In this document: piece after piece, positions 1 to 6,929 of the stretch | Numbering within the stretch: the stretch's first letter is position 1 | How the letters are laid out: every line of letters starts with the position of its first letter | Assembly (NCBI RefSeq): GCF_003268025.1 | Contig: NZ_QLUW01000001.1 | Coordinates: 682,001 to 746,000 of the forward strand | Reading direction: 5' to 3' | From: Paenibacillus montanisoli | GTDB taxonomy: Bacteria > Bacillota > Bacilli > Paenibacillales > Paenibacillaceae | DNA length: 64,000 nucleotides | Program-made: the position numbers and the translations under genes | The notes under the pieces: model-generated | What the model saw: only the letters and a program-made list of their open reading frames with translations | What the model was told of the DNA's origin: nothing | The model's database searches: none

Positions 1-300
1 CTCGCGGCGTTCGAGCAGGTCGTGTTCGTCAGCTACGACGCGGCGAAGCAAGCAAATGAACGCGAGCTGGCCGCGCGATTGCTCGCGGAGGCGGGCGACC
101 GCACGGTTGCGGTATCGGTCCGCAACCCTCTCGATTTGCTCGTGTACCCGGAGGTGTCTGCGTTCCTCGCCGTTTACGAATGCCGCCCGCTCGCGCTGGA
201 ATCCGCCGCGGGCGCGCTGCTCGGCGAGTTCACGCCGGCCGGCCGGCTGCCTCTTACGCTATCTGCGCGGTATCCGTTTGGCTGGCGCTGGGGCGAGTAG
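1..300 (+). CDS. Family 3 glycoside hydrolase, C-terminal end (partial)
   Basis: An open frame enters at base 1 and ends at the TAG at 298-300, giving about 99 residues of a C-terminus. The visible part carries VVFVSYDA, TVAVSVRNPLDL and FTPAGRLPLTL. These resemble the last alpha/beta domain of GH3 beta-N-acetylhexosaminidases and beta-glucosidases, where a 'VSLRNPYDL'-like strand and a 'GRLPVTL'-like strand are conserved. The catalytic barrel lies outside the window, so substrate and activity cannot be judged. The coding DNA is GC-rich, unlike the A+T-rich island that begins right after it. A hairpin terminator follows at 411-440. Confidence 0.72.
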   Translation, partial: LAAFEQVVFVSYDAAKQANERELAARLLAEAGDRTVAVSVRNPLDLLVYPEVSAFLAVYECRPLALESAAGALLGEFTPAGRLPLTLSARYPFGWRWGE

Positions 301-691
301 GGGATAATAAGACAATGCTGATTAGGCTCTGTGGTATGCGGCTCTTAGTTTTGTGCGTCGTTGAATCTAGCATATAGATGCAATATGGTAGAAAGTAGGG
401 GCTAAAGGATGACTTCTGGATACATCAGAAGTCTTTTTTATTTTGCAATGATATTTTAACAATAAATATGTTTGCATTACTTTTGCTTTTATATATAAAA
501 AATATCTTATGATCAGTATTAATTAGCCGTTACTATTTTACAATTAAATCCATAGAATAGATCGGTAAGTATAAAACTGTCCGTTTATAATCAATTAGTC
601 ACGATATCTCCATGCAGTCAGAATACGGACAAGTTTATTTGGGGGAATATCAATACCTGCTTACTGCATTAATAGAAAAGGAGATGGATCA
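301..691. other. Intergenic region, A+T-rich after base 440
   Basis: This stretch holds the terminator at 411-440 and then A+T-rich DNA with no convincing open frame. A possible sigma-A promoter for the next gene is TTGCAT at 472-477, a 16-base gap and TATAAA at 494-499, but both boxes are imperfect. The island-wide GATAC-N5-GTATC operator is absent here, so the first beta-helix gene may be controlled differently from its neighbours. Confidence 0.4.
411..440 (+). terminator. Rho-independent terminator
   Basis: GACTTCTG at 411-418 pairs perfectly with CAGAAGTC at 426-433 around a 7-base loop and is followed by a T run. It probably ends the transcript of the glycoside hydrolase gene upstream. 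Confidence 0.8.
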
Positions 692-1990
692 ATGAGCCTA
701 AACGGTTTAGATTTTGGGATGAAAAGCCTAAGTGACAGCACCAGTGCTTTCCAAAAAGCGCTTAATGCAGCAATTGCGCAGCAACAGCCGCTTTTTGTTC
801 CAAAGGGAATCTATATTATTAACAGCGGCATAGTAAAAGTCAAAATTCCTTCTGGCAAATCGCTTGTTCTGTATGGAGATGGCGTAGAAACCGTGTTTAA
901 AAGAAAAGACAAGTCCATAACAAAAGATGGACAAAAATTGATTGAAATCTCTAGTGATAAAGGTAGTGTTCCAAGAGTAGAATTGCATAGCTTTTCTATT
1001 GACGGCAATGCTCGAATGAATCCCTTGCCTGCCGGCACGACGGACACTTATCTTTGGGAGCATTGCGCAAACATCCAGATTAAAGGTTTTTTAGGTGCTA
1101 AAATTATGGATGTCATTATTCATGATATTACTGCATTTGACCCTGTAGCGGATCATATTTTATTCCCCGGCTATACCAACTGTTACATCGATAATGCACA
1201 TATCTACAATTTTAACGGCTTTGACCGAAACCGGACCCGTTCGGATATTACGATCACCGGTGGCATGAGACAATTGCTAATTGAAAATTCAACGGCTACA
1301 CGGATCGAATCCGAATTGAACGATCCTTATGACGAAGGCGTATGTAAAATAATCGTGAATAACTGTGTAGTTACATCACGGCTTGATATCGTGGGGAAAA
1401 ACAAGTCTGATGGCTCTGTTACACTTGAATTTCGTGGAAGCCAAATCACAGCAAATGATATTAATTTTCACATGATAAAAGGTAGTCTGATAAACAGCAC
1501 AGTAGATATGACTTTCCCAGGCATGACGCGTGTGAATAATTTACAAGGCTTCGTATTTGATAACATATTGTTTAAAATAGAAGTTGATTCTAAAGGAACA
1601 ATTATAGCACCGCTGACCTTCTACCCGTATGACGACAATAATATAACCATTCAAAATTCTACGTTTGCAGTGAACAACAATGACCCATTGCTATCCCCAG
1701 ACGGCTTTGTAATTGTACTAAGAGCACGCAGTGGTACTTCGATAAGTATGTCGTATAAAATCGTTAATTGCACGTTTGATGCACGCCTGAAATATAACAT
1801 GGATATCAACCGAAGTGATACGGTAGTCTTGGAAAATAATAAGTACAGTGGATCAGTCTATTCTGTAAGTGTATACAGCTCATCATCAAGTCCTGTTCGA
1901 CTTACCATTATCGGCGGAGACATGAGCGCGGTGAAAGGGCAGTTTCTAAATATTAAGAAATCGGATGGATTAATCTTAGTAAGAAAATAA
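692..1990 (+). CDS. Right-handed beta-helix (pectate-lyase-like) protein without signal peptide
   Basis: The start is the ATG at 692, preceded by AAGGAGATG; the product has 432 residues. The N-terminal part (LDFGMKSLSDSTSAFQKALN, then PLFVPKGIYII) is the usual opening of Pectate_lyase_3 / tailspike-like parallel beta-helix proteins, where a gap-filling helix precedes the coils. FSIDGNARMNPLPAG and YLWEHCANIQIKG are shared almost residue for residue with the protein at 17397-19040, so the two are paralogues at either end of the first half of the island. Unlike that copy, this one has no N-terminal hydrophobic segment, so it is cytoplasmic or exported by another route. Inference from the fold and from uronate-sugar genes nearby: it may bind, cleave or epimerise the locus polymer. 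Catalytic residues cannot be assigned by eye. Confidence 0.75.
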   Translation: MSLNGLDFGMKSLSDSTSAFQKALNAAIAQQQPLFVPKGIYIINSGIVKVKIPSGKSLVLYGDGVETVFKRKDKSITKDGQKLIEISSDKGSVPRVELHSFSIDGNARMNPLPAGTTDTYLWEHCANIQIKGFLGAKIMDVIIHDITAFDPVADHILFPGYTNCYIDNAHIYNFNGFDRNRTRSDITITGGMRQLLIENSTATRIESELNDPYDEGVCKIIVNNCVVTSRLDIVGKNKSDGSVTLEFRGSQITANDINFHMIKGSLINSTVDMTFPGMTRVNNLQGFVFDNILFKIEVDSKGTIIAPLTFYPYDDNNITIQNSTFAVNNNDPLLSPDGFVIVLRARSGTSISMSYKIVNCTFDARLKYNMDINRSDTVVLENNKYSGSVYSVSVYSSSSSPVRLTIIGGDMSAVKGQFLNIKKSDGLILVRK

Positions 1991-2029
1991 TTGAGGTTGG
2001 ATAGCTGCGTACCAGGCCCAGGATAAATG

Positions 2030-2072
2030 AAGAAACCTTAGTCCAGCAACATGCCAGACTAAGGTTTCTTTA
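2030..2072. terminator. Bidirectional terminator between converging genes
   Basis: AGAAACCTTAGTC at 2031-2043 is the exact complement of the segment at 2057-2069, a 13-bp stem. A-rich and T-rich flanks on the two sides let it serve both the plus-strand beta-helix gene and the minus-strand peptide gene. Confidence 0.85.
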
Positions 2073-2075
2073 CCG

Positions 2076-2237
2076 TTATTTTTTGGGACCATTGCCGTTG
2101 CTATTGCCGTTGCCGTCGACAGGATTTGCGGTACCTGGATTACCGTTGCCGTTACTTGGATGGCCTGAGACTTTGGTTTCAAAAACAATGTTCTTGCTTT
2201 GCAGTACTGCTGGCGCTTGGTAATTGGTTTTTTTCAA
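2076..2237 (-). CDS. Small Gly/Asn-rich peptide, candidate RiPP precursor (53 residues)
   Basis: Read from TTG at 2237-2235, with AAGGAG 8 bases upstream, this gives 53 residues ending PKK and a TAA at 2078-2076, directly before a strong terminator. The N-terminal part, MKKTNYQAPAVL then IVFETKVSG, looks like a leader. The Tyr-x-x-Pro-x-x-Leu pattern is what PqqD-like recognition domains bind in lasso peptide leaders. The C-terminal half (from about residue 25) is almost only Gly, Asn, Pro and Ser, with GNGNP and DGNGNSNGNG, and has no Cys. It is divergent from, and shares operators with, a kinase/PqqD/peptidase/exporter operon starting at 2438. Gene calling by size or by ATG would miss it. 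It lacks the Gly1...Asp/Glu8-9 layout of a lasso core, so the modification is unknown. Precursor role is inference. Confidence 0.68.
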   Translation of the reverse strand: MKKTNYQAPAVLQSKNIVFETKVSGHPSNGNGNPGTANPVDGNGNSNGNGPKK

Positions 2238-2260
2238 GAGGATCGCTCCTTAAGTGGTTT

Positions 2261-2275
2261 GATACAAAATGTATC
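2261..2275. promoter_or_regulatory. Operator copy A (GATAC-N5-GTATC)
   Basis: GATACAAAATGTATC, with perfect arms. It lies just downstream of the predicted start point of the minus-strand peptide gene. Confidence 0.75.
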
Positions 2276-2283
2276 TGTAGCTA

Positions 2284-2312
2284 ATTGTAGTATAAACACG
2301 ACAAAGATACAA
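2284..2312 (-). promoter_or_regulatory. Promoter of the peptide gene
   Basis: On the minus strand TTGTAT (2312-2307), a 17-base gap and TACAAT (2289-2284) form a plausible sigma-A promoter. One operator copy overlaps the -35 box and another lies just downstream of the expected start point near 2277, a layout expected for repression. Confidence 0.55.
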
Positions 2313-2320
2313 TACGTGTC
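2306..2320. promoter_or_regulatory. Operator copy B (degenerate)
   Basis: GATACAATACGTGTC matches the shared palindrome with one arm mismatch. It overlaps the -35 box of the minus-strand peptide promoter. Confidence 0.55.
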
Positions 2321-2363
2321 ATAATGAATATTAAAGATTTGTAAAAATGATGATGGTCCCCTC

Positions 2364-2410
2364 TTGACCCGATACAGAATGTATATAATAATTGTGTTAC
2401 ATATTGTATC
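2364..2410 (+). promoter_or_regulatory. Promoter of the peptide-modification operon with operator copies C and D
   Basis: TTGACC at 2364-2369 is a -35 candidate; the A+T-rich TATAATAAT at 2384-2392 supplies the -10, though the best spacing is uncertain. Operator C, GATACAGAATGTATA (2371-2385), lies between the boxes. Operator D, GTTACATATTGTATC (2396-2410), covers the expected start point. Together with copies A and B, four operators control this divergent region. Confidence 0.65.
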
Positions 2411-2437
2411 AGTTCTAGTGGGTAGGAGGGGTCGCCG

Positions 2438-3223
2438 TTGTATAAGCTGCAATTCAAAGTTTCAGAGCATGTTTTAACCGTTCGTACGGATTCGAACAGA
2501 ATTATGGCGTTTTTTCAGTCTCCCGACTGGTCGAGATTGCGGATCAATCATACCGATACAGACTTGACGGTATATATTGAGCTCGGGTACGGCAAGCCCT
2601 TTGTTGATTTTAATGTTGAGAGCAAGTGTAGTGAAAAAGGGATTACGTTTTGCCGAACGGATTATAAAATCGAAATTGATCCGGCATTACGGGAAGCCGA
2701 TATCTATGTTTTTGATGAGTTTGCTTTAAAACATGCGCTAATGAATCTATATAGTACCTTTATTGTACATAACCAATGGGGTCTTTTAGTTCATTCGTCA
2801 TGCGTTGCGCAGCATGATCGTGCTTTTCTGTTTACGGGCCATTCGGGTGCAGGCAAATCAACCGCAGCTAGACTTTCTGATCCGCGACCGATCTTATCTG
2901 ACGAAGCGACCATCATAAAAATTGATAGTGGAGAAGCGAGGGTGTTTGACTCACCGTTTCGAAGTGAGATCATTACACCTGGTTTGGAGGAGAGCCGCAA
3001 ACTGGCAGGCATCCATTTATTGGAGCAATCACCTCGGAATAACCGGAAGAGGCTCAAGAAAGCAGACGGAATGCTTCAGATGATGGATAAAATTTTTTAT
3101 TGGCCGCATCATGCGGGCGACACGCACAACACCTTTGTTTTGTGCAGAAAACTTGCCGATGCCGTGCCGATTTACAATCTTGAATTTAAAAAAGAAAGCT
3201 CATTCTGGGAGGAAATTTCATGA
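2438..3223 (+). CDS. HPr-kinase-like P-loop protein (peptide kinase candidate)
   Basis: Starts with TTG at 2438 behind GGAGGGG and encodes 261 residues. A P-loop, GHSGAGKST, lies at residues 134-142 and is followed by a LSDEATII strand near 154-161, the arrangement of HprK C-terminal kinase domains. The N-terminal 110 residues are not the HprK regulatory domain. Proteins of this form occur in paeninodin-type lasso clusters, where the kinase phosphorylates a C-terminal Ser of the precursor. Here the likely target is the divergent peptide at 2076-2237 or a sugar/lipid carrier; that is inference. It overlaps the next gene by ATGA, so they are translationally coupled, and it heads a five-gene operon. 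Confidence 0.72.
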   Translation: MYKLQFKVSEHVLTVRTDSNRIMAFFQSPDWSRLRINHTDTDLTVYIELGYGKPFVDFNVESKCSEKGITFCRTDYKIEIDPALREADIYVFDEFALKHALMNLYSTFIVHNQWGLLVHSSCVAQHDRAFLFTGHSGAGKSTAARLSDPRPILSDEATIIKIDSGEARVFDSPFRSEIITPGLEESRKLAGIHLLEQSPRNNRKRLKKADGMLQMMDKIFYWPHHAGDTHNTFVLCRKLADAVPIYNLEFKKESSFWEEIS

Positions 3224-3486
3224 CCACTCACTATAAAAGTGTGAATCACATGGAAGTCATTCAAATGGATGATGAATGGCTGGCGTTAGATACGAGCACG
3301 TATTCAGTTACCCGATTGAATGAATCCGGTGGATTTTGTTTATCTATGCTAAGCGAACCCCGGAATAGTGAGGATATGGCTAGTGAATTGGAGAACCGTT
3401 ACGGCATTTCCGCCGAAGACGCTAAACGGGATGTTAAGGTCTTTTTGACTCACTTGCTTCAGATCGGATTGGTAAACTATGCGTGA
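3220..3486 (+). CDS. PqqD-like peptide-recognition protein
   Basis: 88 residues, starting at the ATG of an ATGA overlap behind GGAGG. The layout fits PqqD / RiPP recognition elements: a short beta N-terminus (MEVIQMDDEWLALD, with TYSVTRLNESGGFCLSML), then a winged-helix tail ending in DVKVFLTHLLQIGLV. In lasso and other RiPP pathways such stand-alone proteins (B1 type) hold the precursor leader for the modifying enzymes. The neighbouring peptide has the Tyr-x-x-Pro leader motif this family recognises. Its last codons overlap the next gene by 8 bases. Confidence 0.78.
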   Translation: MTTHYKSVNHMEVIQMDDEWLALDTSTYSVTRLNESGGFCLSMLSEPRNSEDMASELENRYGISAEDAKRDVKVFLTHLLQIGLVNYA

Positions 3487-3955
3487 AGCAGCTGATCTTC
3501 GGATGCTCCAAACACTTATCAAGAAAAAAGGCTATGTGGAATTGCCTTCTTCGGGCAACAGTATGTATCCGATTATATCGCAAGGGAATATTTGCAGAAT
3601 CATTGCAGTAGAACCGAATGAAATAAGCAGAGGAGACATTGTGCTTTTTGTTTCAAGCTTCCAAGCCTTGATCGGACACCGATTGCTTCAAGTTGTCCAA
3701 CGCGGCGAAGAAATGCTTTACATATTCAAGGGGGATGCGAATCCGCATTCGGATGAACCCGTGAAGTTTGATCGGATTGTCGGAAAGCTTATTGAGGTCC
3801 GTAAATCACATATTCGCTTTCATTCGAAGCATTGGGTATTCCTCTTGTGGAAAAAGATGATTCTGGCTGCACCATCTATCTCAATCCTGTTTCGAGCCTT
3901 TTTGAAAATAAAACGAGCGTTAAAAGGCTCTGCCCAGAAGGTGCACGGTGTATGA
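3479..3955 (+). CDS. S26-type (Ser/His) signal-peptidase-like protein
   Basis: 158 residues from ATG at 3479. SSGNSMYPII puts the nucleophile Ser at about residue 28. IGHRLL supplies His at about 67, the general base of SipW / ER-type signal peptidases, where LepB-type enzymes use Lys. The family normally has an N-terminal membrane anchor; here it is missing, and the only hydrophobic stretch (WVFLLWKKMILAAPSISILF) is C-terminal. It is encoded between the PqqD-like gene and an exporter that lacks a peptidase domain, so removal of the peptide leader is a reasonable guess. Related S24/S26 proteins also occur alone in polysaccharide loci, so other substrates are possible. Confidence 0.72.
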   Translation: MREAADLRMLQTLIKKKGYVELPSSGNSMYPIISQGNICRIIAVEPNEISRGDIVLFVSSFQALIGHRLLQVVQRGEEMLYIFKGDANPHSDEPVKFDRIVGKLIEVRKSHIRFHSKHWVFLLWKKMILAAPSISILFRAFLKIKRALKGSAQKVHGV

Positions 3956-5745
3956 GATTGCTCTCTGCAAGATCCATTCGTCATTTTCTTGAAATTGGCG
4001 AGGTTAAAAAACCGTTAAAGTTTCTTGGTGTTTATATGCGCCGATATTGGGTTCTGTATATGTCTTTATTTTTTTTATTAACCATAGGCATTTTGAATAC
4101 GCTGGGCTTTGCATGGTTTATGAAGAACATGACAGACTCGGCTATCGCTCTTGACTTTGACCGGTTAGGCCGTCTATTTATGGTCGGAGCAGCGCTTACC
4201 GTTATTAGCAGTGCCCTGCTCTATCTAAATATATATTTGGAATCCAACGTGGTTATCAAAATAAAACGAGATATGAAGAATGATTTATTCAACCATATTC
4301 TCCGCCTGCCTGCCTCGCATTTCAATCACCAACATTCCGGAGAAATGGTTTCTCATCTGACTAATGATGTGGGGAATATCGAGGGGATCATCGGCATTAA
4401 TATCCTAAACATGATTCGCCTTCCTGCTACGGCGATCGCGGCCATGATATTTCTTATGAATATCGATGCTAAATTAACGCTGCTTGGGTTTATATTTGGC
4501 CCTATAGCCGTATTGTCGGCCGCGGTATTCGGCAAGCTGCTCAGGAGCAATTCAAAGACGCTTCAAGCCGCGTGGGGAAAGCAATACAGTTTCTTGAACG
4601 ACTCATTGATGTCCCAAACGATTATTCGTTCATTCTCTTTGGAAAGATTGTTTTTTCAAAGATATACGGCCAGCAATGACACATTAGCTTCACTTCAGTT
4701 AAAGGATGCAAAGATCTACGGATGGTTCCAAGTTGGAGCATCGGCAGCTCTTTCTATCGCCTATCTGGCTAACGTTGGACTTGGCACGTGGTATGTAGCC
4801 AAAGGGATCATAACCGTGGGGTCGCTAATGGCGTTTACGACTTTGATGCAGTATCTTATTTTTCCCTTCACGGGAATAGCCGGGCAGTGGGGAAGCTTTC
4901 AACGTTCCCTGGCATCGGTAGATAGAATTATGGCAGTGTTTGACACTCCAGTTCAAACAAACGAGTTACCGGAAGCGTTGCCCGGCAAGGAGCTTCGAGG
5001 TTCTATTCAATTTCGCAATATACAATTTAGCTACGACGGCTCGACCGATGTGTTCAAGTCGTTAAATTTGACCGTTCCCGCCAATAAAATTACGGCTCTT
5101 GTCGGATCAAGCGGAGCCGGGAAGAGTACTATCTTTCTATTGCTTCAAGGGTTGTATAAACCTGCTAACGGAGAAATCCTGTTTGACAGTACGCCGACCG
5201 AGCAAATGGATTTGTCACAGCTCCGAAGCAGTATCGCATATGTACCCCAAGAAGCCGTTTTATTTGATGGGACCATTAGGGAGAATATCGCTTATGGCAA
5301 GCTGAATGCGGACATGAATGAAATAAAACAAGCTGCTCGCGATGCGAATATTGACGACTTCATCATGTCATTGCCTGATGGTTACGAAACAAGTGTAGGC
5401 GAACGCGGCGTCAATTTGTCGGGCGGACAAAGACAGCGTATCGCAATTGCTCGGGCAATATTGAAGAATGCGCCGGTTCTTTTACTGGATGAAGCGACCT
5501 CTGCCCTTGATAGCGAGACGGAGCATTTAGTCAAAAGCGCACTGGAGAGACTGATGAAAAACCGCACGACATTGGTCATTGCCCATAGGCTATCTACGAT
5601 TCAGAATGCTGATCAAATTGTTGTCATGGATAAAGGCAGCGTTGTTGAACAGGGCCGCCATCATGATTTAATAGCCATGCACGGGTTGTATACTCGTTTT
5701 TATCAGCTGCAGTTTCCAGATGAAGGCATGTTAGTCGGGGCTTGA
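3952..5745 (+). CDS. Full ABC exporter (membrane and ATPase domains fused)
   Basis: The ATG at 3952 overlaps the previous stop as ATGA and gives 597 residues. Six membrane helices come first (from about residue 40, with the family run MTDSAIALDFDRLG after helix 1). The ATPase domain follows, with Walker A GSSGAGKST near 385-393, signature LSGGQRQR near 489 and Walker B LLLDEATSALD. All catalytic residues are intact, so a homodimer is likely. There is no N-terminal C39 peptidase domain, so any leader must be cut by a separate enzyme. Position in the operon suggests export of the modified peptide, as for the D protein of lasso clusters. Confidence 0.85.
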   Translation: MRLLSARSIRHFLEIGEVKKPLKFLGVYMRRYWVLYMSLFFLLTIGILNTLGFAWFMKNMTDSAIALDFDRLGRLFMVGAALTVISSALLYLNIYLESNVVIKIKRDMKNDLFNHILRLPASHFNHQHSGEMVSHLTNDVGNIEGIIGINILNMIRLPATAIAAMIFLMNIDAKLTLLGFIFGPIAVLSAAVFGKLLRSNSKTLQAAWGKQYSFLNDSLMSQTIIRSFSLERLFFQRYTASNDTLASLQLKDAKIYGWFQVGASAALSIAYLANVGLGTWYVAKGIITVGSLMAFTTLMQYLIFPFTGIAGQWGSFQRSLASVDRIMAVFDTPVQTNELPEALPGKELRGSIQFRNIQFSYDGSTDVFKSLNLTVPANKITALVGSSGAGKSTIFLLLQGLYKPANGEILFDSTPTEQMDLSQLRSSIAYVPQEAVLFDGTIRENIAYGKLNADMNEIKQAARDANIDDFIMSLPDGYETSVGERGVNLSGGQRQRIAIARAILKNAPVLLLDEATSALDSETEHLVKSALERLMKNRTTLVIAHRLSTIQNADQIVVMDKGSVVEQGRHHDLIAMHGLYTRFYQLQFPDEGMLVGA

Positions 5746-5764
5746 ATAGGAAGGAGAAGAAAGC

Positions 5765-6742
5765 ATGTTGATCACTTTTCTGAGGCGCTTATATGACCGT
5801 CAAGTCGATTTCGATTATTCTGACGAGCAGCTGACACAAGTTATGGATGATATTGCGACTTTTCAAATTTATGCACAAGTGCACCATGTACTTAAAAACG
5901 ATTCTAGGAAGGAAAGGCTGCCTGGTTTTTTTACGGCGTGGTTAAAGGAAAAGGCAGAACGTGTGTGTTATCAGAATTTATTGATCAAAACAGAGACTGA
6001 GGCATTAATCAAGAAGTTTGATCGGCAGTGTATTCCGTCCATGCCGTTGAAGGGAACTCGTTTTGCGGAAAAGTATTTCGGTCACTTTGCCGCAAGGGGA
6101 ACAAGCGATATTGATATTTTAGTAATAGAACCGGATCTGACAAAGGCGATTGAATTCGCAGAGGGACTTGGCTATCAATTGAAAACGTATAACCTTGGAC
6201 ATCATAATGTTACGTTGGAAAAAGCGTCAAGCTCCCTTCCCGCCCCGCTTGAGCTGGAGCTGCATCATCATATTATGGATCCGCAAACTTGTAATCTATC
6301 GGCGGACTCTTTATGGAGCAACTGTGTTCCATACGGAAATTTTCTTTGGGCAAGGGAAATGTCGGTCCAGCAAACATTTTATATGATTTGTTTGCACGGG
6401 ATTAAACATCGAATGGATTCGATCAAGTATATTCTTGACGTCCTGCAGATGATCGAATATTGCGGGAATGAGATTGATTATGAGCTGCTGCTAAAACAGG
6501 CGGAAAAAGACAAAACAAAGTCAAGGATTATTGCCGCGCTGTCCATCGTGTATCAATGTTTTCCTCATTTACACCAGATTAAACCGTTTAGACAAGAAGA
6601 TTATGTATTATTTTGGAAATATTCACTTATACGTAAAATGAATCAAAAGAACTACCGGGTAAAGCCGATCTTCAACAAGCTGTTCCCATTTTTTCTTTTA
6701 GATTCATGGAGCCATCGATTAAATTATATTTTAAGAATGTGA
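5765..6742 (+). CDS. Nucleotidyltransferase-fold protein (NTP_transf_5 type)
   Basis: 325 residues behind AGGAAGGAG. The motif PLKGTRFAEKYF followed by GTSDIDILV is the signature of the NTP_transf_5 family of the polymerase-beta fold, with the Ser-Asp-x-Asp metal-binding pair. This family is the 'N' protein of paeninodin-type clusters and is also found in surface-polysaccharide loci; its reaction is not settled. It ends the five-gene cassette. Directly after it come a new promoter and operator, separating it from the capD-like gene. Confidence 0.72.
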   Translation: MLITFLRRLYDRQVDFDYSDEQLTQVMDDIATFQIYAQVHHVLKNDSRKERLPGFFTAWLKEKAERVCYQNLLIKTETEALIKKFDRQCIPSMPLKGTRFAEKYFGHFAARGTSDIDILVIEPDLTKAIEFAEGLGYQLKTYNLGHHNVTLEKASSSLPAPLELELHHHIMDPQTCNLSADSLWSNCVPYGNFLWAREMSVQQTFYMICLHGIKHRMDSIKYILDVLQMIEYCGNEIDYELLLKQAEKDKTKSRIIAALSIVYQCFPHLHQIKPFRQEDYVLFWKYSLIRKMNQKNYRVKPIFNKLFPFFLLDSWSHRLNYILRM

Positions 6743-6750
6743 AGATTTTA

Positions 6751-6779
6751 TTGACACGATACTTAATGTATCATAAATT
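6751..6779 (+). promoter_or_regulatory. Promoter with embedded operator copy E
   Basis: A perfect -35 box TTGACA (6751-6756) and TAAATT (6774-6779) are 17 bases apart. The spacer contains GATACTTAATGTATC (6758-6772), leaving one free base on each side. A protein bound there would exclude RNA polymerase. Confidence 0.8.
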
Positions 6780-6821
6780 ATAGGTACAAATTGGATTCGA
6801 AGATGAAGGGAACTAGGGATA

Positions 6822-6864
6822 TTGAACTAATATGCCTCCAAATAAGTTTGGTGGCTAGGTTCAA
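6822..6864 (+). other. Stem-loop in the untranslated leader of the capD-like gene
   Basis: TTGAAC at 6822-6827 pairs with GTTCAA at 6859-6864. Inside, GCCTCCAAA pairs with TTTGGTGGC around a short loop. No T run follows, so it is not an ordinary terminator. It lies in the roughly 140-base leader between promoter 6751 and the start at 6930, and could affect stability or elongation of this long operon. Confidence 0.5.
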
Positions 6865-6877
6865 CATTCCTGTTAAT

Positions 6878-6892
6878 GATACAAAATGTATC
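6878..6892. promoter_or_regulatory. Operator copy F
   Basis: GATACAAAATGTATC, a perfect palindrome 37 bases before the capD-like start. It is followed by TAAATG like copy E, but the matching -35 position reads TGTTAA, so a second weak promoter or a downstream operator are both possible. Confidence 0.7.
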
Positions 6893-6929
6893 ATAAATGA
6901 ATCTAACATGAATATGGGGGAGATAGACT

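Noticed and set aside
1976..2188. A 70-codon minus-strand frame over the peptide gene
   Set aside because: It has no ribosome site and runs through the strong terminator; the frame from TTG 2237 has a good ribosome site, stops before the terminator and fits its neighbours.
2076..6742. A standard lasso peptide cluster
   Set aside because: No asparagine-synthetase-like cyclase and no transglutaminase-like protease are present, and the peptide core lacks the ring-forming Gly1 to Asp/Glu8-9 pattern.
6780..6929. An EAR-type processive antitermination RNA
   Set aside because: Position is similar to B. subtilis eps, but length and sequence do not allow the call; kept only as a question.
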